Positions 1 through 7,500 of a stretch of 13,327 bases of DNA are shown here, piece by piece. Position numbers and translations under genes: made by a program. Numbering within the stretch: the first letter of the stretch is position 1; each line of letters starts with the position of its first letter. Where the stretch lies: contig CAZLGM010000084.1 in NCBI GenBank assembly GCA_964558875.1, forward strand, positions 1-13,327, written 5' to 3'. The notes beneath the pieces are model-generated. The model saw only the letters and a list, made by a program, of their open reading frames with translations. It made no database searches and was not told the DNA's origin. This DNA comes from CAZLGM01 sp964558875 (GTDB lineage: Bacteria > Desulfobacterota > Desulfobulbia > Desulfobulbales > Desulfocapsaceae).

Positions 1-1131
1 AAAAAGCCAATACGGCGTTGGGATATTGATTGGCTCAGGGTCATTTGTATATTTTTTGTGTTTGTCATTCATTCGAGTCTCCCATTTGATCCAACCTATA
101 GCTATCCAATGAAAAATGATTTCCATAGCCATGCTCTGGGATTTTTTAATTTTTGGCAGAGAGGTTGGATTATGCCTCTGGTTATGCTATTGGCCGGCTC
201 CAGCGTGTGGTTTTCTCTGAAGAAGCGAACTAATGAACAATACATAAAGGAACGAATCAATCGGGTTTTATTGCCAGTGGCAATTTGTATACCGATATTT
301 GTCTCGTTCCAGGTTTATCTGGAGCGGCTTTATCACGGTCAATTTACCGGCTCTTTTTTTCAGTTCTTCCCACACTTCTTCAATGGGATTTACCCAAATG
401 GCAATTTTTCTTATCATCATCTCTGGTTTCTAGTTTATCTCTTCAGCTATTCTCTTGTAACTCTGCCTTTATTCCGCTTTCTCAAGAGTGATTCAGGGAA
501 TCGTTGTCTCAAACGTGTGGCAGGGTGGTGCCAGACACCAGCAACCATTTTTCTGTTTGTTATCCCCTTGATCATCGGCCAATTGATTCTTGGTCAGACT
601 TATCCCAAAGTGCATAATTTCTATAATGATTTGGCCTGGCACTGGCAGTTATTATCTTCATTCATACTCGGCTTTATCCTCATTTCCGATAGTCGTTTCC
701 AGCAAGCGATAGAAAAAATGTGGAAAGTTGCCTTGGTCCTGGGCATTGCAAGTAACGTGATTTTATATTTCTACAATGATCTATACGTTCAGATAATAAA
801 TAATGTCTACCCGCATTGGCTGGATTTTTTCTTTGGTACTGTTCTCCACCGCCTTGGCTCCTGGTCGTGTATAATTGCGCTTCTGGGATTTAGTCAAACT
901 TTTTTAAATTTTAGAAATAAAGTTCTGGATTATACCAGCGAAGCCGCCTATCCGTTTTATATTGTCCATCCGTCAGCCGTCGGGATCATGATATACTTCA
1001 TTTTACCAATGGACATAGGACTCTGGGTAAAATGGCTTCTTATACTGCCGCTCTCGCTTCTTTTAAGCATAGCAACCTTTGAAATTCTCAAGCGCTGGAG
1101 TTTCACCCGGTTTATCATCGGGCTCAGGTAG
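1..1131 (+). CDS. Membrane acyltransferase, acyltransferase-3 family (5' end outside window)
   Basis: Integral-membrane acyltransferase, expected to transfer an acyl group to a sugar, glycan or lipid at the inner membrane. The frame is open from base 1 and starts with KKPIRRWDIDWLRV, which matches residues 12-24 or so of the next gene. The GTG at position 58 is therefore an internal codon and the true start lies left of the window. About ten hydrophobic segments are visible. The first ends in the family's typical Asp-Trp-Leu-Arg then His motif (DIDWLRV...FVIHSS), where the His is the presumed catalytic base. Another conserved block is YPFYIVHP near the C-terminus. The protein ends at TAG 1129-1131. 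It is a close paralogue of the gene at 1200-2360, 68 bp downstream on the same strand, so the two are probably co-transcribed. OpgC-like succinyltransferases belong to the same superfamily, but the substrate cannot be inferred. Confidence 0.88.
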   Translation, partial: KKPIRRWDIDWLRVICIFFVFVIHSSLPFDPTYSYPMKNDFHSHALGFFNFWQRGWIMPLVMLLAGSSVWFSLKKRTNEQYIKERINRVLLPVAICIPIFVSFQVYLERLYHGQFTGSFFQFFPHFFNGIYPNGNFSYHHLWFLVYLFSYSLVTLPLFRFLKSDSGNRCLKRVAGWCQTPATIFLFVIPLIIGQLILGQTYPKVHNFYNDLAWHWQLLSSFILGFILISDSRFQQAIEKMWKVALVLGIASNVILYFYNDLYVQIINNVYPHWLDFFFGTVLHRLGSWSCIIALLGFSQTFLNFRNKVLDYTSEAAYPFYIVHPSAVGIMIYFILPMDIGLWVKWLLILPLSLLLSIATFEILKRWSFTRFIIGLR

Positions 1132-1199
1132 CTCCTTTCCGGCTGGATATCGCTATCATCATGGTAAAACGTCTATAAAACGCCAATACACAAACACCT

Positions 1200-2360
1200 A
1201 TGGGAAAAGAGAACACAACGATATGTTGGGAAAAGCAAGCACGTCGTTGGGATATTGACTGGCTCCGTGTCATCAGTGTGGTGTTTGTTTTTATCATTCA
1301 TGCCAGTAGACCCTTTAATCCACTCACGACCTTTCCCATGAATAATGATAGCCAGAGCTATGTCTTTGTCGGTTTCATTTTTTGGCAGGATTTCTGGATT
1401 ATGCATATCTTTATGTTTTTGGCCGGCTCCAGTATATGGTTTTCTTTGAAGCGGCGAACCAATAAACAATTCATTGATGAACGGGCTAAGCGGATATTGT
1501 ACCCTATGTTAATTGGCATACCGCTACTGGTTTCGCCACAGGTTTATCTGGAACGGGTTTTTCATGGTCAATTTGAAGGTTCTTTTTTTCAGTTCTTTCC
1601 GCACTTCTTTAACGGGATTTATCCGGAAGGCAATTTGTCCTGGCACCATCTCTGGTTTCTGGCATATCTTTACTGTTACACCCTGATCACCCTGCCTCTC
1701 TTTCGTTTTCTCATGTCCGGTGCCGGTGATCGATTCTTGAAACGACTGGCAGGGTTGTGCGAGAAGCCGGGAGCTATTTTTCTGTTTGCAATTCCCTTGA
1801 TTGTGGGTCAGTTGATCCTTGGCCGGACATTTCCGAAAGCGCATACTTTTATTAATGATTGGGCCTGGCACTGGCAGTTATTATCCTCATTCATCTTTGG
1901 TTTTATCATCATCTCTGATAATCGTTTCCAACAGGCGATAGAAAAAATGTGGAAAATTGCGTTAGTCCTAGGCATAACGTGCACAGTGGTGACCTACTTT
2001 TGCAATGATTTTCATGTTCAGTTTATAAAAAATGTCTACCCGCGATGGGCGGATTTCTTTTTTGGAACTATTGTCCATGGTCTTGGTTCCTGGTCATGGA
2101 TAGTGGCACTTTTGGGAATGGGAAAAACGTTTTTAAATTTTAGAAATAAAGTTCTGGATTATACCAGTAAAGCGGTTTATCCGTTTTATATGTTGCATCC
2201 GCCAATCGTTATAATCATGATATATTTTGTCGTACCAATGGATATCGGACTCTGGAGTAAATGGCTTGTTATTTTGTTTTTCTCATTTCTTTTGAGCATG
2301 GCTGCATATGAAATTTTCAAGCGCTGGAGTGTCACTCGGTATATTATTGGACTCAAGTAA
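1200..2360 (+). CDS. Membrane acyltransferase, acyltransferase-3 family (tandem paralogue)
   Basis: Second, complete copy of the membrane acyltransferase, 386 residues, a normal length for the family. Start ATG 1200 is chosen because an in-frame TAA lies about 20 bases upstream and the next in-frame starts fall inside the first membrane helix. No convincing Shine-Dalgarno precedes it, so translation may be weak or coupled to the upstream gene. Visible motifs are RRWDIDWLRV (about residues 15-24), the candidate catalytic His34 in FIIHASRPF, MFLAGSS, WHHLWFLAYL and YPFYMLHP near the C-terminus. About ten membrane segments alternate with short loops. Similarity to the preceding protein runs end to end, without gaps in most stretches, and includes 38 identical consecutive bases (901-938 versus 2130-2167). 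This indicates duplication followed by divergence. The function is the same class, O-acylation at the membrane; the substrate is unknown. Confidence 0.9.
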   Translation: MGKENTTICWEKQARRWDIDWLRVISVVFVFIIHASRPFNPLTTFPMNNDSQSYVFVGFIFWQDFWIMHIFMFLAGSSIWFSLKRRTNKQFIDERAKRILYPMLIGIPLLVSPQVYLERVFHGQFEGSFFQFFPHFFNGIYPEGNLSWHHLWFLAYLYCYTLITLPLFRFLMSGAGDRFLKRLAGLCEKPGAIFLFAIPLIVGQLILGRTFPKAHTFINDWAWHWQLLSSFIFGFIIISDNRFQQAIEKMWKIALVLGITCTVVTYFCNDFHVQFIKNVYPRWADFFFGTIVHGLGSWSWIVALLGMGKTFLNFRNKVLDYTSKAVYPFYMLHPPIVIIMIYFVVPMDIGLWSKWLVILFFSFLLSMAAYEIFKRWSVTRYIIGLK

Positions 2361-2376
2361 CTGGTGGCTCAGCTAT

Positions 2377-2393
2377 TGAAAATTAAATTTTCA
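2377..2393. repeat. 17-bp perfect AT-rich palindrome between acyltransferase and lipoprotein genes
   Basis: TGAAAATTAAATTTTCA is a perfect palindrome around its central base. It lies 17 bases after the acyltransferase stop and about 45-55 bases before the lipoprotein start. The stem is nearly all A/T and no U-run follows, so it is a poor intrinsic terminator. It could be an operator for the lipoprotein gene, or chance in AT-rich spacer. The symmetry is seen directly; any role is inferred. Confidence 0.4.
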
Positions 2394-2429
2394 TAGGATT
2401 GGAAAACAGGTTTTATTGCTGAAAGAAAC

Positions 2430-2434
2430 AGGAG
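2430..2434 (+). promoter_or_regulatory. Shine-Dalgarno AGGAG upstream of the lipoprotein
   Basis: AGGAG at 2430-2434 precedes two in-frame starts: GTG 2438 (spacing 3) and ATG 2447 (spacing 12). Neither spacing is ideal. The ATG shortens the protein by three residues without affecting the signal peptide. I cannot decide between them from the sequence alone. Confidence 0.6.
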
Positions 2435-2437
2435 AAT

Positions 2438-3223
2438 GTGGATAAAATGGTTTATCTGATAAATTATTTTTCAGAACTCTGCCGATTACTCCTTTCAAAG
2501 AAAGCGGCCCTTAGTTACCTCTTTGCTTTTTCTCTCTTTATCCTCGCAGGTTGTCATGGGGGAAGGATTCCATTAGCGACTGATTGGAAGATGGCCCCTG
2601 TTGCCGAGGGCTATGAAACAGAGACAAAACCGACTCGGCCAACTATGAGGATCGTTGCCGCTTTTGACTGGAGCGGTGATCATATATCTTTATGGGTTGG
2701 CAATCGTAGATACGGGTGGATCATATGGGATCCCGGTTCATGGTTTACGGATCATCCCATGTATGATGGTTATACAAGAAAGAAAGATCTAATTATTGAT
2801 CGTATTCCATCGCTCCAAACATACTGGAACTGGCGATTGCTCGATTTAGGGATACTGGCCATGTTGGCTTTTGAATGGGACATATCACTGCATGAAAGCG
2901 AAAGATTATACAGCATCTTAACCGATGGTTCTTACGATACCGATCATTTACCAGCCACCTGCGGGGTGGCTATGAGTAAATTTCTCAACAGCTATACTTC
3001 ATTCGCCGTTCCCGGTTTACCCGCCAGCATCCAACCACTTGCGATTGCCGATAAACTGTGGGAATATAATCCAAGCCGGGTGGTTGTCATGCTGAAAGAT
3101 AAGCCTACTCTGGTCTATTTTCCTAAAAAAGATAAACAAATAAGTGAGACAGAAACAACCTACAGTCATCATTCTGTACAAAAGTCTGTCCGAGCCGTAC
3201 TCAAAGAGAACTTGAAAAACTGA
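2438..3223 (+). CDS. Lipoprotein, possible permuted papain-fold (NlpC/P60/YiiX-like) enzyme
   Basis: 261 residues (258 if ATG 2447 is the start). A basic and hydrophobic N-terminus ends in the lipobox LAGC, with lipidated Cys39 and a preceding SYLFAFSLFI core, so the mature protein should be membrane-anchored in the envelope. The body is not one I recognise with certainty. However, GDHISLWVG (His82), followed by WIIWDPGSW (96-102) and later ATCGVAMSKFLN (Cys175), recalls the order of circularly permuted papain-fold proteins (YiiX, LRAT and related lipoproteins). In those, a His near the start, a YDPxGS-like strand and a later Cys on a helix form the active site. If so, it would be a cysteine hydrolase or acyltransferase/amidase. 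It lies 77 bp after the second acyltransferase on the same strand and may share its transcript. The lipoprotein call is strong; the enzyme call is an inference. Confidence 0.8.
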   Translation: MDKMVYLINYFSELCRLLLSKKAALSYLFAFSLFILAGCHGGRIPLATDWKMAPVAEGYETETKPTRPTMRIVAAFDWSGDHISLWVGNRRYGWIIWDPGSWFTDHPMYDGYTRKKDLIIDRIPSLQTYWNWRLLDLGILAMLAFEWDISLHESERLYSILTDGSYDTDHLPATCGVAMSKFLNSYTSFAVPGLPASIQPLAIADKLWEYNPSRVVVMLKDKPTLVYFPKKDKQISETETTYSHHSVQKSVRAVLKENLKN

Positions 3224-3227
3224 TATC

Positions 3228-3303
3228 TGGCTACCTTGAAAAATTGCTATTTTGCCCGATTACGGCGTCACAGAAAAAAATATCTAATTTTTCAAGGTAG
3301 TCA
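3228..3303. repeat. Long inverted repeat (possible interspersed palindromic element or terminator)
   Basis: CTACCTTGAAAAATT at 3231-3245 is repeated perfectly in reverse complement at 3286-3300. The stem extends outward to 3228/3303 through one G-T wobble, giving about 18 paired positions around a loop of 40 bases. ATCTG occurs on both sides (3225-3229 and 3303-3307), which could be a small target duplication or chance. The element begins five bases after the lipoprotein stop, in the gap between convergent genes. A 40-base loop and no clear U-tract make a classical intrinsic terminator unlikely. A REP/MITE-like genome repeat that may also end transcription is more plausible. Confidence 0.7.
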
Positions 3304-3432
3304 TCTGTCATGCAGTTTGGATGTGACGGAAAATCCGGGTCAGGGAGTGTCTGTCCAAAAACGAGGGTTTTTTCTATAGCGAAGGGCTGGATAGAAGAGA
3401 GGGCAAACTTCGAAAAGTCGTTTCCGGGCGGG
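3304..3432. other. Intergenic remainder between convergent genes
   Basis: Beyond the inverted repeat this spacer shows no credible gene. An open frame here (3310-3498) runs into the antisense of the GNAT gene and has no recognisable protein pattern. The only structure seen is a weak A/T hairpin, AAAAAC-GAGG-GTTTTT (3357-3372), too A/U-rich to call a terminator. Confidence 0.5.
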
Positions 3433-4551
3433 CTAGATAAAGTCTTTTTTGAATACTCTAAACCGGTTCAACGTTTTGAGTCCGATATCCTCCAGTAAAC
3501 GCGTCATGGCTTCATTGTCTTCCAATATCCAGCCAAGTTCGGCATAGTTGTACTCGGTCCTTTCAATCATAAAAAAATTGTTGATATATTTTACTGCGGC
3601 CAATGGTACTCCAGCCATCCGGTACTTTTCCTTAATACCGAAAAGCAGTGCGCGAACGCCCGTTATTTCAGATTCGTACAGGAGTTTCTTAATAAGGGCG
3701 CTGATCCCAAGCTGTCCGTTCAACCTTTTTAAAAGAATGTTATAGTCAGGTACCATCACACAGATTCCTACCGGCTCGTCAAGGTAGTCAATAAAAAAAG
3801 CAAACCCCGGTTTGATAATCGGCAGCAGGTTTTTTGCATGTTCAATTTCTTCTTCTTCAGTTGTCGGCACAAATCCCCAGTTATCCTTCCAGCAGTCATG
3901 GTAAATTGAAAACAGTTCCTGAATATCCGCCACAGTCCATTTTTTTGGAAAACGGATTGTAACATTCTTGGTTGAAGACATTTTTTCTGACAGAGAATGA
4001 ATCCAATCGGGCAGGGTGTGTTCTCTTACGAGGCGGTATGAAAGAAGGTCCTTTTCCTTTTTATAACCGGCACCATGCAGGAGTTGAATGTAATAGGAAG
4101 GATTGTACGGCATCATCAATGTGGGCTGGTTGTCAAAGCCCTGTACAAGCAAGCCGATTTCATAATTGGTGGATGGATTCAATGGGCCTCTTATGGCTGA
4201 CATGCCCCGATCCTTGGCCCATTTCTCTACAGTTTGAAAGAGCAAAAGGGCGGCTTCCGGATTGTTTTCGCATTCGAAAAAGCCCCAACTGGCAAGCTTT
4301 TCATTATGATAGGCGTTGGAATTATTGTCGATAATTGCCGCTATTCGACCGACGACTCTGTTGTCCTGCCAGGCAAGAAAAAGCTCCCCGTCGGAGAACT
4401 TCCAGAAAGGATGCTTTTTTCGATCAAGAAGTTTTGAAACGGATGATTTCAGCGGTGGCACCCACAGGCTGTTGTCCCGATAGATATGCCAGGGAAGATT
4501 GATAAACAGTTTTTTTTCTTTTGAGCTGCGAACAGTAGAAATAGTGATCAT
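3433..4551 (-). CDS. Two-domain GNAT-fold acyltransferase-like protein downstream of the synthase
   Basis: 372 residues. The N-terminal block FINLPWHIYRDNSLWVPPL (16-34), the strand pair FLAWQDNRVVGRIAAIID (58-75), WGFFECENNPEAALLLF (89-105) and RGPLNPSTNYEIGLLVQGF (121-139) are typical of a GNAT-superfamily group usually annotated only as N-acetyltransferase or hypothetical. A second GNAT-like half follows: EPVGICVMVPDYN (259-271), then YNYAELGWILEDNEAMTRLLEDIGLKTLNRFRVFKK (335-369), whose pattern matches the C-terminal helix and strand of a GNAT domain. It is presumably cytoplasmic. Start ATG 4551 has only a weak purine-rich upstream stretch. The gene lies 36 bp after the synthase stop on the same strand, so co-transcription is likely. 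Its N-terminal half aligns almost without gaps with the gene at 12690, on the other side of the synthase. The acyl donor could be CoA- or ACP-bound; the acceptor is unknown. Confidence 0.8.
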   Translation of the reverse strand: MITISTVRSSKEKKLFINLPWHIYRDNSLWVPPLKSSVSKLLDRKKHPFWKFSDGELFLAWQDNRVVGRIAAIIDNNSNAYHNEKLASWGFFECENNPEAALLLFQTVEKWAKDRGMSAIRGPLNPSTNYEIGLLVQGFDNQPTLMMPYNPSYYIQLLHGAGYKKEKDLLSYRLVREHTLPDWIHSLSEKMSSTKNVTIRFPKKWTVADIQELFSIYHDCWKDNWGFVPTTEEEEIEHAKNLLPIIKPGFAFFIDYLDEPVGICVMVPDYNILLKRLNGQLGISALIKKLLYESEITGVRALLFGIKEKYRMAGVPLAAVKYINNFFMIERTEYNYAELGWILEDNEAMTRLLEDIGLKTLNRFRVFKKDFI

Positions 4552-4587
4552 GTTTTCGATATGTTGAGTTCTTGGCTCAGGGGACCA

Positions 4588-7500
4588 TCATTGAATCAGT
4601 CTCATCTTTAAGCCATCCACTTTCATTATAATCTTATCTTCCTTGTCAATTCCTGTGAGGTTCCAGCTTGTGCCCTGGCTATCTTCTGAAAGGAGTTCTC
4701 CGTAAAGGTAAATCTCTTCACCGTCAAGGCAATTCCGTACAAACAGCAGAGATGAGATAGACGCTGGAATCGTGATGGTATTGTCTTCTATATCTCGAAT
4801 GCCGCTGAAGAAAAATGTGATCTGCATCAGCGCTTCGAGGAGGTAGTGTGGATAAAGGTAAGTTGTAGAGCCTGGTTCATCAAAATCGTTTACTAACGGG
4901 TAAATCATTGTCCCCTCTATACCATCAGGATGAACGGCTGTAACGCTCTGTAGTACTCTGTATCGATTTTTCAGTCCGGATCGCTGTTCATACAGTTCGC
5001 AGATATCATCATAGCCTAGAATTTCAGTTTCTTTAGACCGGGTAATGGTGTGTTCTCCTAAGTCGGGAGGTTGGGGTGAAAAGACTACCTGCCCGCTGAA
5101 TGCTGTCACAAGCTGTTCCGTTATGGTTTCTTCGGGTGATCCCATTGTTTTTTTCAATTCAACCCGGCAATTGTGTTTGCCATAATCGACCAGCCCCTGC
5201 CCGATAAGGTGAATGTGGGTATCAGCCTCAGGGCTGCATTCGACCATGTCAACAAACTGAACATTTTCCATACCTGTCGGCAACAGGTATGGAAAGAGGA
5301 GCTGTCCAATCTCAAGAAATCCTTCAACGGCCATGATGGCTGATATAATCGGTCGTTTAAACAGTTTCGAAGGAATATGGTCCCCAAGCCATAAATCCCG
5401 ATCGATTGACAGTTTCCGATGAGCGTGAATGGTTTTCGAAACGAGATCCAGCTGATCAATGGAGTCAATCATTGGCAGTGTATCCGGCTTCAGCCAGTGC
5501 TGCTCGGGATTGGTGGGTGCTCCAAGCAACTTCTCGGATTGAGGGTACGTCCGGCAGGGAGCGACCCAGCAGTCATCCGGGTCTCCTGCAAACAGTTCAG
5601 CAAGGATGATCTGTGAGGCTTCAGTGACATCAATATAAACATCACTGCCCATATGCTGGACAATGATATCTTTTATGTCCTCAGCATCAGCCATGCCGGC
5701 TCCTTCGATCGGCGGCAGCCAGAAAACTTTTACAACGATTGAGGGATGGTGACGGCCGAAGGAGGCGAAAATTTCAGCCATGGCACGATTGGCCGCACCA
5801 TAATTGGCCTGTCCCGGATTACCAAGTATGCCGCTCAATGAAGAGAATGCCACAGCAAAACGTAACTGATCCGCCCAGCTTCCTTTCAGAAGATTGTCGG
5901 CACCCGTTGATTTGACATCCATCACCTGGTTGAACATCTCAGGGGTAATAAGCGGGATAAAGCTGTCTCGTATAACTCCCGCACCGTGAATTATGCCGTC
6001 TATTTTGCCGAACTTTTCCGCAATCCGGTTGAACAGTTCATCAACTTGATCGGGGAGGGTTACATCGCAATCATAGTAGTATGGTTGTGCTCCGAGTTGC
6101 TCCAGTTCAGCGAGCGTCTCTCCAATTTGGAGAATTGTCTCCGAGTTTTCATGATAACCGGGGGAAGGTTCATCTTTATTCAAATCATCGTTGTAATTGT
6201 CCGGCAACAGCGAGAGATCGTAGGGTGTCCGTCCGATGAGAACCAGTGTGCATCCGAAAGGAGCAAGGGCTCGGGCCACATAAGATGTTATGCCGTGCCC
6301 ACCGCCGGTGAGCACAATAACGTCATCAGGACCAGGAGTCAGTTGCGGTTGAACAGGAGGGGATAACGGGGCTGGGACAATTTGTCGACTGTAAAGCTTG
6401 TGATCACGATAAAGCAGTTCTAGAATCGGGTTGACCCGGTTGAACATGATCGGTAATGTTACGGCCGGGTTGTGGTTGCCGGTTATTGTCATACTGCGCA
6501 ACAGCAGGTCGGAGTACTCGTAACGACCGGTCAGAAAGAGCCCTAAAAGTGATTGAGTGAGTAATGAAGAGTGATGTTTGGTTTCAGAGTCGAGGTGGAG
6601 GTGGGTGTAAAAAGATCGGTTGGTTGAACGAACAAGGTGTTGAAAAAATACGAACAGATTTGAGGTAAGGCAATTGATTTGCGTAACCGATAACAACTCT
6701 TCACTGGAACTGTCACTGAGGACAAGGACGCCGGCGATTGGATCATCGGCCAGGAGATTTTTAAATTCAATTTCAACGCCGTCTTTCTTGAAAAGATCGA
6801 TCCATCCATCCTCCTGTCTGTCCGGGCTGATCGACAGAGATGTGACCCGGCTGTTGTACGTTTCGTTGAAAAAGCGGATGATTGGTTCGGTATGGTTGCC
6901 GTTTGTGAGAAAAAGAAGCAGAAGATGGCTGTCCGGTGCAATTTCTACAGGGATATGCTCCTGCTGGTTACACTCGGTATCTCGAAAGACCATCCGGTTG
7001 ATCCCCGACTTTGCCGGGGACTGTGAAGGATCACCTGGTACAGTTAGAGATGGGATGGAGACCGGTTCTTTTTGCTGATGAGGGGCACTGCCTCCCTGGG
7101 TGAGTCTCAAAATAGTTTCAGCCAGGTCATCGATTGTCTGCACAGTCATGAAATCTTCCAGAGAAGCCTGAAAGTTAAACGTTTTTTCAGCAATATCGAT
7201 GATAATCGGAATTCGACTTGATTGAATGGCCAGGTCCTGCCTGACGTCCATTTCAGGCCTGATCTCATCCCGCTCGTAACCGGTTACTTCCATAATGATC
7301 TGAATAACCTGTTCCAGGACTTGTTGTTTCTCCGACGTTGGCTCTTCCGTATGTATGGTTACACGGGAGGTGGGTACGGTCGAGTTGAGACCGTCCGGCA
7401 GATACGAATTCAGCTGCTGTTCATTAAAATGAGGATCAACCCTCTGCTGTATCGCTTGAAGTATGACCGGTTTAAGATATTTTTCAAAACCATGCCCGGC

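Noticed and set aside
58..1131. GTG 58 as the true start of the first acyltransferase
   Set aside because: The in-frame bases before it encode RRWDIDWLRV, conserved in the tandem paralogue, so the gene begins outside the window.
3357..3372. AAAAAC-GAGG-GTTTTT hairpin as an intrinsic terminator
   Set aside because: The stem is almost wholly A-U pairs with only one G-C pair, so it would be too unstable to terminate transcription.
3310..3498. A small plus-strand gene after the inverted repeat
   Set aside because: It is 62 codons, overlaps the 3' end of the GNAT gene in antisense, has no ribosome-binding site and no recognisable motif.
3972..4334. Plus-strand open frames inside the GNAT gene
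   Set aside because: They lie antisense to a gene with clear family motifs, have composition typical of shadow frames (rich in Cys, Trp and Arg) and no credible start signals.
5986..6366. Plus-strand open frames inside the synthase, here and at 6674, 8442, 9187, 9904, 11303 and 11665
   Set aside because: All are antisense to recognisable KR, AT, KS and NMO motifs and show no protein pattern of their own.
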